Under the pieces are notes generated by a model that was not told the origin of the DNA, ran no database searches, and saw nothing but the letters and a program-made list of their open reading frames with translations. Made by a program: the position numbers and the translations under genes. Below, piece after piece: positions 1 through 5,213 of a DNA stretch of 13,209 nucleotides. Source of the DNA: Bacillota bacterium (GTDB taxonomy: Bacteria; Bacillota; Clostridia; Lachnospirales; Lachnospiraceae); the NCBI GenBank assembly GCA_023387655.1, contig JAEWHR010000195.1, positions 1-13,209 on the forward strand, written 5' to 3'. The stretch's first letter is position 1. Each line of letters begins with the position of its first letter.

Positions 1-203
1 GGATAAGCATAGTCAATACCGTCCTTATACTCTCCTGTCTCATAAAAATATTCATAGTATCTTTTACCATCCTTAAATCTGGTACGACAATCTTTCATGA
101 ATCCAAATTCCCAATCATAGAAAGCATAAGGGTAGCTTGCTAATATGTACGGATAAAATTTTGCAAACTTAGGTAAGTTAGTCGTGCGGATCAGTTGCCC
201 ATC
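1..203 (-). pseudogene. 5'-truncated open frame of unrecognised protein, running off the window
   Basis: After a stop at 206-204 the minus strand stays open for 67 codons to the window edge. The translation (DGQLIRTTNLPKFAKFYPYI..., later YPYAFYDWEFGF and KRYYEYFYETGEYKDG) is rich in Tyr, Phe and Lys and looks like real protein rather than chance reading. There is no ATG before codon 36 (at 98-96) and no Shine-Dalgarno sequence for that ATG. The frame overlaps the end of the truncated pirin gene in another frame. It does not resemble the missing pirin C-terminal cupin domain. I read it as the downstream part of a different gene joined to pirin by deletion or recombination. I do not recognise the family, and the rest lies outside the window. 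Confidence 0.4.
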
Positions 204-727
204 TTAACTTCATTGAACTTACCAGCTACTACTGTAACATTACCTTGATTATCTGATAAAACTGCTTTTCCCATATCAGATTTTGTGATTGCTTGATATC
301 TTGGCTCCGTCATTTTATCTTTCTTAGGAAGATTAACCCATAACTGAATCATATGGAATATGCCACCTGCATTGCTAAACTCCTTTTCATGGTATTCCTT
401 ATGCATAATTCCGGCTCCAGCAGTCATCCACTGTACATCTCCTGGATAAATGATACCATGATTTCCTCTGTTGTCATGATGTTCAACAGCCCCTTCAAAT
501 GCAAATGTTACTGTTTCAAACCCTCTATGAGGATGTGGTCCAACCCCTCTTGGAGTATCGCTTGGTAAAAATTCCATTGGTGCATTATAATCCATTAAGA
601 TAAATGGTGTAAATCTTTCAAGTAAGTTCTTACCTGATGGAAAATAATTGCTAACATGAAACCCATCACCAACCCAATGAGTGCGCGGCCCTTTAAAAAT
701 AGTTTCTATTTTTCTTACCTTTGTCAT
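191..727 (-). CDS. Pirin-family cupin protein, C-terminally truncated
   Basis: The 178-residue product matches the N-terminal cupin domain of pirin (YhhW/YhaK-type). The four metal ligands expected for the family are visible: H65 and H67 in GPHPHRGFETVT, and H109 and E111 in AGAGIMHKEYH. Family members bind Fe(II) or another divalent metal, and some have quercetinase activity. Pirins are usually 230-300 residues with a second cupin domain. Here the protein stops about where the interdomain strand should lead into that domain, and the DNA beyond encodes something else. The ATG at 727 has a good AGGAGAG ribosome-binding site. It lies 72 bp after marR with no terminator between, so the two are probably co-transcribed. 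The metal site is complete, so the fragment may fold, but loss of the second domain makes a pseudogene equally possible. Confidence 0.85.
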   Translation of the reverse strand: MTKVRKIETIFKGPRTHWVGDGFHVSNYFPSGKNLLERFTPFILMDYNAPMEFLPSDTPRGVGPHPHRGFETVTFAFEGAVEHHDNRGNHGIIYPGDVQWMTAGAGIMHKEYHEKEFSNAGGIFHMIQLWVNLPKKDKMTEPRYQAITKSDMGKAVLSDNQGNVTVVAGKFNEVKMGN

Positions 728-799
728 AATATCTCTCCTGTCTTTCCATATTAAAGCAGAATTTCTTAACTATCATTAGATGTTGCAATTAATTAACTT

Positions 800-1252
800 T
801 TAGCTGTTATAATTTGTTAACTTTTTTAAGATAGTAATCAATGTCTGCTTTTCCTCATGCGCTAAAACACTAAATCTCTCTTCCAAATCATTTAGATGTA
901 AAGGAAAAATCTCTTCAATTTTCTTTTTTCCTTTCTCTGTGATTGAAATTAATGATGATCTTTGATCATTAGGATTAGTGATTCTTTGTACTAAATTTTC
1001 TTTTTCAAGATTATTTACTACTACCGTGATATTTCCACCTGTTGATAGAATACTTTGAATAATTTGGTTTATGCTTAATGACTCCTTATGATATAGTGCT
1101 TCAAGAACTCCAAATTGAGATATTGTTAATCCTCCTTTTTTTAATATATCTGTGGAACCCTTGTGTACTTCCTTGGTTGCCCTACTTAAGCTAATCAGAA
1201 CTTTTAAATTCAAATCATTCAATTCACCATACGATATTTTTTTATTCTTCAT
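800..1252 (-). CDS. MarR-family transcriptional regulator
   Basis: This 150-residue protein has the MarR layout: an N-terminal dimerisation helix (about 10-38), a winged helix-turn-helix (about 43-110, recognition helix near 71-85, wing with the typical DQRSS and ITEKGKK at 96-110) and a C-terminal dimerisation helix (120-147). It has no cysteine, so it cannot be a thiol-switch sensor of the OhrR or MhqR kind; a small aromatic or other ligand is more likely (inference). The only ATG is at 1252 and has no Shine-Dalgarno sequence. A promoter whose predicted start falls on that ATG suggests a leaderless mRNA. A perfect palindrome within this promoter is the likely autoregulatory operator. The pirin gene 72 bp downstream is the probable co-regulated target. 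Confidence 0.9.
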   Translation of the reverse strand: MKNKKISYGELNDLNLKVLISLSRATKEVHKGSTDILKKGGLTISQFGVLEALYHKESLSINQIIQSILSTGGNITVVVNNLEKENLVQRITNPNDQRSSLISITEKGKKKIEEIFPLHLNDLEERFSVLAHEEKQTLITILKKLTNYNS

Positions 1253-1258
1253 ATATTC

Positions 1259-1287
1259 AATATATTACTAATTAGTAATAAATACAA
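1259..1287 (-). promoter_or_regulatory. marR promoter, probably leaderless
   Basis: On the minus strand there is a -35 TTGTAT (1287-1282), a 17-bp spacer and a -10 TATATT (1264-1259). Six bases separate the -10 from the ATG at 1252, so initiation would fall on or next to the start codon. The absence of any ribosome-binding site agrees with this. The -35 is weak (only TTG matches) and the -10 is 5/6. Confidence 0.5.
1263..1280. promoter_or_regulatory. 18-bp perfect palindrome, probable MarR operator
   Basis: TATTACTAATTAGTAATA is a perfect inverted repeat of 18 bp. It occupies the spacer and the first two bases of the -10 of the marR promoter. MarR proteins typically bind palindromes of 16-20 bp in their own promoters. 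Binding here would exclude RNA polymerase, so autorepression is the natural reading. No binding data are available. Confidence 0.6.
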
Positions 1288-1387
1288 GAGTAATCTTATA
1301 TCCATGAGTACTATGAATTAAAATAAATTGATGTATACCCTAATAATTATGTACTTAGATGTTTTCTGTTCGATAAAATCTTTGTAT

Positions 1388-1399
1388 TATTACTAATAA
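1388..1399. promoter_or_regulatory. Second MarR half-site-like motif
   Basis: TATTACTAAT repeats the first 10 bases of the marR operator palindrome exactly. It is followed by AA, so that TTATTA-C-TAATAA forms a short dyad at 1387-1399. It lies about 135 bp upstream of the marR start. It could be an auxiliary operator, but in DNA this AT-rich a chance match is possible. Confidence 0.3.
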
Positions 1400-1450
1400 C
1401 ATTTTAATTAAAGCGATAGATGTTTACTTTTTGATAAGTAAATTTATATT

Positions 1451-1510
1451 TTAATTTCGTAATCCAATATAAGATAGCACAACGGAAAGAACAAAGACTA
1501 CCACTAACAT
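1451..1510 (-). pseudogene. Possible remnant: C-terminal membrane segment
   Basis: After an in-frame stop the minus strand reads KRFY, then MLVVVFVLSVVLSYIGLRN and a stop at 1453-1451. This is one hydrophobic helix with flanking charges, typical of the end of a membrane protein. There is no ribosome-binding site for the internal ATG and no upstream part of a gene. It may be the leftover tail of a decayed gene or a chance frame. Confidence 0.2.
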
Positions 1511-1560
1511 ATAAAATCGTTTTTAGTATTAATATAAATGAAAATTTAAAGTAAGATTCT

Positions 1561-1585
1561 ATAATAAGGAGGGGATTCTTATTAT
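1561..1585 (-). terminator. Hairpin immediately after the secreted-protein gene
   Basis: ATAATAAG (1561-1568) pairs with CTTATTAT (1578-1585) around a 9-base loop, starting directly after the stop codon at 1588-1586. The stem is AT-only except for one pair and no T-run follows, so it is a weak terminator or a 3' stabilising hairpin. Confidence 0.3.
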
Positions 1586-1915
1586 TTATCGTATTTCATT
1601 CTTACCGCAGATAGAGCAAATAATAACAAAATGTGTTACTCCATTCTTAACATAAGAACTTGCAACATACCAATCATGTGGTGTAGTATAATCACTTATA
1701 TTTTGAGATAAAAAAGCTCCACACCTATTACATATACCAGTTCTGATAGTCTTAGTTGTATGAGCATCGACTTTTGTTGTTACTACATTATATACCGCAT
1801 AATGATCACATTTTGTAGCGGCATCAACTTTTGTTGGTAATGAACCTATAATATTAGTAAGACAAATTAAAAATGTTAATAATAATGAAAATAATACCTT
1901 ATTCCCCTTCTTCAT
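1586..1915 (-). CDS. Small secreted protein with two CxxC pairs
   Basis: The start at 1915 is chosen because AAGGAGG lies at ideal spacing before it; an upstream in-frame ATG at 1957 has no such site. The product is 109 residues. It has a Sec signal peptide: KK at the N-terminus, a hydrophobic core at about 7-25, and a likely signal peptidase I site in KVDA-AT near residue 32. The mature part of about 77 residues contains C36, then C62-NR-C65-G and C100-SI-C103-G. Two CxxCG knuckles about 35 residues apart look like a zinc-ribbon arrangement, or two disulphides if oxidised outside the cell. Histidines at 38, 52, 80 and 95 could also bind metal. I do not recognise the family. It appears monocistronic. 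Function is unknown. Confidence 0.7.
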   Translation of the reverse strand: MKKGNKVLFSLLLTFLICLTNIIGSLPTKVDAATKCDHYAVYNVVTTKVDAHTTKTIRTGICNRCGAFLSQNISDYTTPHDWYVASSYVKNGVTHFVIICSICGKNEIR

Positions 1916-1970
1916 ATAAACCTCCTTATTAATTAAAAAATCTAATAATCCCCTCAATATTTCTCTATTT

Positions 1971-2004
1971 ATTATAAATTACCATTTTTTTACATTATTG
2001 TCAA
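1971..2004 (-). promoter_or_regulatory. Promoter-like elements upstream of the secreted-protein gene
   Basis: A perfect -35 TTGACA (2004-1999) and a perfect TATAAT (1976-1971) are present, but the gap between them is 22 bp, too long for normal sigma-A use. A poorer -10 (TAATTT) sits 17 bp from the -35. Either the poorer -10 is used or the two boxes belong to different promoters. Confidence 0.3.
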
Positions 2005-2144
2005 TTCACATTATTTAACTCTGAAATACAAGATTTTGATGTGTTTATAAGGTTTATTTAATTTATAATCTTAGTATAAATTTATTTATGAACTTGTATG
2101 CTAACTTATTATATTAATATTTTCCTTTCATGATATTGATTGTT

Positions 2145-2188
2145 ACCACAAAAACAAAGATTCCCTCATGCCATTCAGAGGGAATCTT
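2145..2188 (-). terminator. Rho-independent terminator of the 37-residue protein gene
   Basis: An 11-bp perfect stem (2157-2167 with 2178-2188, core GATTCCCTC/GAGGGAATC) with a 10-base loop is followed on the minus strand by TTGTTTTTG. It begins 5 nt after the stop at 2194. Confidence 0.85.
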
Positions 2189-2193
2189 GTGTG

Positions 2194-2307
2194 TTATTTT
2201 TTCTTTGTTGAAGCTGATGTTGAAGCTGATGTTGAAGCTGAAGCGGTTGTTTTTGTTTGAGTGGAACCCTTCTTTTTTGGTGCTTTTTTTGGATTCTTAT
2301 CGCCCAT
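2194..2307 (-). CDS. Small basic low-complexity protein (37 aa)
   Basis: The start at 2307 is fixed by AAGGAGGTGA just upstream. The product begins MGDKNPKKAPKKKG, continues with a Ser/Thr/Ala tract (TASASTSASTSAST) and ends KKK. It has 12 Lys, no Cys, no hydrophobic core and no signal peptide, so it should be disordered and cytoplasmic. I recall short proteins with similar MGDK-P-KK starts in clostridial genomes, but could not verify this. The reality of the gene rests on its strong ribosome-binding site, a consensus promoter and a terminator placed right at its end. The Ala/Ser/Thr tract is encoded by a 12-bp tandem repeat and could vary in length between strains. Binding to nucleic acid or another polyanion is a guess from charge only. 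Confidence 0.7.
   Translation of the reverse strand: MGDKNPKKAPKKKGSTQTKTTASASTSASTSASTKKK
2207..2241. repeat. 12-bp tandem repeat inside the small basic protein gene
   Basis: The unit GTTGAAGCTGAT occurs twice perfectly and a third time for 11 bases. It encodes the repeating four-residue Ser-Ala-Ser-Thr pattern. Whole-codon units mean copy-number change would keep the frame. Confidence 0.8.
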
Positions 2308-2353
2308 TCGTCTCACCTCCTTATTTGTAATAATTTGGATTTCATTTAACACT

Positions 2354-2382
2354 ATCTTATCGGTAAATTGATAGATTGTCAA
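2354..2382 (-). promoter_or_regulatory. Sigma-A promoter of the 37-residue protein gene
   Basis: A perfect -35 TTGACA (2382-2377), a 17-bp spacer and a -10 TAAGAT (2359-2354, 4/6). The predicted start near 2347 gives a leader of about 40 nt. Confidence 0.65.
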
Positions 2383-2411
2383 TCAAAATAACCTTAAATA
2401 TTTTATTATCA

Positions 2412-2445
2412 GTAAAAAGGGCTGTCGTAAAACAGCCCTTTTTAC
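2412..2445. terminator. Bidirectional-looking terminator downstream of the laccase
   Basis: A 14-bp perfect stem (2412-2425 with 2432-2445) containing AAAAAGGGCTGT has a 6-base loop. The A and T tracts are inside the stem ends, so it could work on both strands. It lies about 160 bp after the laccase stop and 5 nt after the end of the possible remnant at 2451-2555. Confidence 0.75.
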
Positions 2446-2450
2446 AAGAT

Positions 2451-2555
2451 TTATTCAATTACAGTTATAGTAAGGTTATACTTTATAGTTAATCCGTCTT
2501 CTGCTGTTAACGGAATCATAATAACTATGACAGAAGGGTCAAGAATATAAACAAA
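2451..2555 (-). pseudogene. Possible gene remnant between laccase and terminator
   Basis: A 34-codon frame without a start reads FVYILDPSVIVIMIPLTAED and on to NLTITVIE before a stop at 2453-2451. The alternating hydrophobic pattern resembles the last beta-strands of a larger protein. The strong terminator begins just after its stop, as for a genuine gene end. Alternatively it is chance reading in the 3' untranslated part of the laccase mRNA. Confidence 0.25.
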
Positions 2556-2606
2556 TTAATCTAGTGTTGCTTATATTACATGCTAGCAAATCGCCAATAA
2601 TACATA

Positions 2607-4214
2607 TTAGTTCTTTTCCACAATAAGTGGCCTCATCATATCATTATCTTCATGTTCTAATATATGACAATGCCATACATAATCTCCATAGTGCTCTTTA
2701 AAATGCATAACAATAGTAGTTACTTGCCCAGGATCTGCTCTAACAACATCCTTTGGACCATTTTCAAACTCAAGCGGTGGTGTTAAATCTTCTCGCTTAA
2801 ACTTATAGTTTCCATGTTCATCGAAATCATTTTCTGTAAATGGTTTTCTTCCTAATATTTCAAAGTGTACTAAATGAACATGAATTGGATGAGGAAAATC
2901 AAAGTGATTCACAAGATGCCAGATTTCAATACTATCGTATTTCGGTTTTTCTGTAGCTGGGTCACTCCACGCTCTATCATTTAATAAATGAAGTACTCTC
3001 CCGTAATGATCTGTTGTTTCATCTAAGTTTAGAGTTCTCTCCGTTCTAGCTAATTCTGGATTGATATGATGAGGAGGCATTAATTCGTGTGGTATTGTAC
3101 TTGTATCAGGACATTTTAACTCTTTGCATACTTTAAATTTCATTATAACATCCATACCAGGCGTAGGTGGTCCTTGCACATTGTTTTCTAGGAAAATTTC
3201 CTTCCCACTATATTTTGAAAAATCTATAATTAAATCAATCCTTTCTGCAGGTTCCAATAAAAAAGATTTAATTTCTGCTGATTTGTGTAAAAAACCTAAT
3301 TCAGTACCAATTTGATGAAATACTTCACCATTACTTAGACTAAGATCATAGCCACGCAGATTAGAAGCATTTAGTATTCTAAATCTATATTTACGAGGTT
3401 CTACTTCTAGATATGGCCAAATCTTACCATTTACAACTATAGTGTTTCCAAAGAAAAACGAAGGTGTGGAAGGAATTGGATTATCAACTGGCGGAGTGGC
3501 ATTATCAGGATAAAATAAGGAACCATCCTCATTAAACTGTTTATCTTGTATCATAATTGGTATTTCATAAGGACCTTCTGGTAGATTAAGCCTTTTCTCC
3601 AAAAAGTCTCGAATAAAATAGAATCCAGCTAATCCAGAATAAACGTTTAAACGGGTCGCTCCAATCGCATGATCATGATACCATAGGGTAGCTCCTGCTT
3701 GATGATTTGTATACTCATATATTTCTCTAGTATATTTATGACCAACGAATTTATTATTTCTAGAAAACCACGCTTCCGGATGGCCATCACTTTCCGCATC
3801 TACATTAGCTCCATGCAAATGCACAACTGTTCTTACATCTGGTGTATCCATTGTTCCGTGAAGTGTATGATCTACTGGAAGTAAGTGCCTTAATGGCAAT
3901 TTATTTTCCCACTTTACTTTTACCCGTTCATCTTTTTGAACTACTATTGTTGGACCTGGATAGGTCCCATTATATCCCCAAACCTTAGTTAACGGAAAAT
4001 TCCTATGAAATCTGTGTTTAGCTCCCTTCATGCAAATGTGATACATAATCTCGTTTTTCTTTTCTTCATTGCATTGAACAACTGGTTCTGCTATTTCAGG
4101 TATCGGTAATTCATCTACATATTTAGGAATCGTATTAGGATCTGACGGATTTACATTATTCTTACTTGGAATCTCTTTTGTTTTCTGTGAACCTTGTATC
4201 GAATAATACGTCAT
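2607..4214 (-). CDS. cotA: CotA-like multicopper oxidase (spore-coat laccase family)
   Basis: The 535-residue protein has three cupredoxin domains and all four copper motifs of the CotA/bilirubin-oxidase group: HLHG (H132, H134), WYHDH (H180, H182), HPIHVHL (H442, H445, H447) and HCHILEHED-x-DMM (H515, C516, H517, H521, axial M526). C516 is the type-1 copper cysteine that passes electrons to the trinuclear centre, where oxygen is reduced to water. The length is close to Bacillus CotA (about 513). There is no signal peptide, as expected for a coat protein assembled from the mother cell. I chose the ATG at 4214: the sequence AGAGGTG sits about 6 nt before it, and an alternative GTG at 4223 overlaps that site. 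A sigma-K-like promoter lies upstream. The natural substrate is unknown; brown spore pigment formation or oxygen and peroxide resistance are inferences from CotA. Confidence 0.93.
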   Translation of the reverse strand: MTYYSIQGSQKTKEIPSKNNVNPSDPNTIPKYVDELPIPEIAEPVVQCNEEKKNEIMYHICMKGAKHRFHRNFPLTKVWGYNGTYPGPTIVVQKDERVKVKWENKLPLRHLLPVDHTLHGTMDTPDVRTVVHLHGANVDAESDGHPEAWFSRNNKFVGHKYTREIYEYTNHQAGATLWYHDHAIGATRLNVYSGLAGFYFIRDFLEKRLNLPEGPYEIPIMIQDKQFNEDGSLFYPDNATPPVDNPIPSTPSFFFGNTIVVNGKIWPYLEVEPRKYRFRILNASNLRGYDLSLSNGEVFHQIGTELGFLHKSAEIKSFLLEPAERIDLIIDFSKYSGKEIFLENNVQGPPTPGMDVIMKFKVCKELKCPDTSTIPHELMPPHHINPELARTERTLNLDETTDHYGRVLHLLNDRAWSDPATEKPKYDSIEIWHLVNHFDFPHPIHVHLVHFEILGRKPFTENDFDEHGNYKFKREDLTPPLEFENGPKDVVRADPGQVTTIVMHFKEHYGDYVWHCHILEHEDNDMMRPLIVEKN

Positions 4215-4251
4215 ATATGACACCTCTCATTCTAATATAATCATTATTATC

Positions 4252-4286
4252 TAGGATATCATATGTTATCCTATGTTGATTTGTGT
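4252..4286 (-). promoter_or_regulatory. Sigma-K-like promoter of the laccase gene, with overlapping palindrome
   Basis: The minus strand has CATATGATA (4265-4257), matching the mother-cell sigma-K -10 pattern CATAnnnTA. ACAC (4286-4283) lies 16-17 bp upstream, matching the short AC-containing -35. The predicted start is near 4250, giving a leader of about 36 nt. A second CATAnnnTA (CATAGGATA, 4275-4267) overlaps. The same stretch (4252-4273) is a 22-bp palindrome with one mismatched pair and could also be an operator. Confidence 0.5.
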
Positions 4287-4415
4287 CTTATTATGTCGTA
4301 TTCTTATTCCCAAGTTTAAAAAAGTAACTTTAAATAACCATTCTGGTGCAACAAGATCCTCGTTACTTATAGATAACCAAGGAGTTCTCTCCTGATCACC
4401 ATTCAAATCCGCAGC
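4266..4415 (-). pseudogene. Possible gene remnant, 49 codons without a start
   Basis: Between a TAA at about 4418-4416 and a TAA at 4268-4266 the minus strand reads DLNGDQERTPWLSISNEDLV and on through APEWLFKVTFLNLGIRIR. Composition is protein-like and the stretch is richer in G+C than the surrounding spacer. No ATG or ribosome-binding site is present, so it would be the 3' part of a broken gene. Its end overlaps the laccase promoter. The family is not recognised. Confidence 0.25.
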
Positions 4416-4422
4416 TTAAACG

Positions 4423-4459
4423 AAAAAACGCATTCATTTTTCTCTTAAAATGAATGCGT
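4423..4459 (-). terminator. Terminator of the bfd-GNAT operon
   Basis: A 13-bp perfect stem (4428-4440 with 4447-4459, ACGCATTCATTTT and its complement) with a 6-base loop is followed on the minus strand by TTTTT. It lies about 120 bp after the GNAT stop. Confidence 0.85.
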
Positions 4460-4581
4460 CTAATTAATTCTAATAACTGTGATATTAAGCTTTTCATTAT
4501 ACTTTAGTCATAGCGATATTCATTGCTATGCACCTATTTGTTCATAAGATTAATGTTTTTCCACTAATTTTACAAGCTATG

Positions 4582-4872
4582 CTAACTTTCTATATCTGAT
4601 GCAATTAAGTCCTTATATTTATCTTCATTTTTATGAAACCAGCTGTTTGCATAAGAGCAGGTAGGTATTGCCTTTAATTTATAATTTCTTAAGTAATCAA
4701 CAACAGTCAGCATGGTCTTATCTGCCACTCCCTGCCCTCTAAACTCAGGGTTTACATAAACGCGCTTAATATCAATTGTACTAACATCTTTCTTAACAAA
4801 ATCAACTTCAGAGATGATTTTCCCATCATTGTCTAAGCTTAAAATTTTGTCCACCATATAGCTCCAATTCAT
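4582..4872 (-). CDS. Small GNAT-family N-acetyltransferase (YjdJ type)
   Basis: The 96-residue protein matches the short single-domain GNAT group (YjdJ/NATD1-like). The acetyl-CoA binding loop is R45-GQGVA-50 in VNPEFRGQGVADK, followed by a helix and the strand KAIPTCSYANSWF with C72 and the family ending WFHKNEDKYKDLI. These proteins lack the N-terminal half of the full GNAT fold. Their acceptor is not known, so the reaction (acetyl transfer from acetyl-CoA) is inferred. The start at 4872 has AAGGAG at good spacing. It lies 27 nt after the BFD-like gene, in the same operon. It ends at the terminator at 4423-4459. Confidence 0.85.
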   Translation of the reverse strand: MNWSYMVDKILSLDNDGKIISEVDFVKKDVSTIDIKRVYVNPEFRGQGVADKTMLTVVDYLRNYKLKAIPTCSYANSWFHKNEDKYKDLIASDIES

Positions 4873-4899
4873 GATTTTCTCCTTTCTTATCGTAGGATT

Positions 4900-5127
4900 C
4901 TAAATTTCTTCCTTCAATTCCTGTTTACACTCCTCTATTAATTGTAATATTTTCGGTGTGCATCGTCTTCCTCCACAACTTCCGCTTCCTGCTGAAGTTG
5001 CTTTCTGAACTTTTTCCAATGTATCAGCACCATCTTTTATTATTCTTTTCATAGTACTTTTACTGATTGCTTTACATATACAAACTTTCGTATATTTATC
5101 AATTATATTTTGATTCTCTTCAGACAT
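4900..5127 (-). CDS. BFD-like [2Fe-2S]-binding protein
   Basis: The 75-residue protein has the BFD layout: C16-I-C18 near the start, a helical middle part, then TSAGSGSCGGRRCTPKI with C51 and C56, and a charged C-terminal helix. Four cysteines can hold a [2Fe-2S] cluster. Classical BFD (bacterioferritin-associated ferredoxin) spaces its second pair CxxC; here it is CxxxxC, a two-residue insertion. Family members move electrons, for example to release iron from bacterioferritin, or act as domains of larger redox enzymes. The partner here is unknown: no ferritin gene is in the window. The ribosome-binding site AAGGAG is 12 nt before the ATG, slightly long. It is the first gene of an operon with the GNAT gene. 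Confidence 0.88.
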   Translation of the reverse strand: MSEENQNIIDKYTKVCICKAISKSTMKRIIKDGADTLEKVQKATSAGSGSCGGRRCTPKILQLIEECKQELKEEI

Positions 5128-5213
5128 AGTAGTATTGTTCTCCTTAACTATACTTATTTAATATCATCATAACATTTTATATCAAAGTTTTTTATTTCCT
5201 AGCTTCTATAAAT

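Larger units (their letters stand above)
1253..1585. other. AT-rich intergenic region upstream of marR
   Basis: Apart from the marR promoter and operator, this stretch holds a second copy of the operator half (TATTACTAAT at 1388-1397), a 7-bp inverted repeat (1423-1429 with 1436-1442), a short open frame that may be a gene remnant (1451-1510), and a hairpin just after the stop of the next gene (1561-1585). I see no complete gene or known RNA. Confidence 0.6.
4215..4581. other. Intergenic region between GNAT gene and laccase
   Basis: It holds the laccase promoter (4252-4286), a possible gene remnant (4266-4415), the terminator of the bfd/GNAT operon (4423-4459) and a 6-bp inverted repeat CATAGC/GCTATG (4509-4514 with 4525-4530) without a T-run. 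No intact gene is seen. Confidence 0.6.

Noticed and set aside
1..727. Pirin interrupted by a simple frameshift
   Set aside because: None of the reading frames beyond residue 178 resembles the pirin C-terminal cupin domain, so a base insertion or deletion cannot explain the truncation.
2207..2241. CRISPR-like repeat array
   Set aside because: The 12-bp units are directly adjacent without spacers and lie in frame inside a coding sequence.
2130..2330. Plus-strand open frame of 66 codons opposite the small basic protein
   Set aside because: It arises from the complement of the repeat and lysine codons (runs of Leu and Phe), lacks a ribosome-binding site, and crosses the minus-strand terminator. 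The minus-strand gene has promoter, ribosome-binding site and terminator.
4509..4530. Inverted repeat CATAGC/GCTATG as a terminator of the GNAT gene
   Set aside because: The stem is only 6 bp with a 10-base loop and no T-run follows; the 13-bp stem at 4428-4459 with a T-run is the better terminator.
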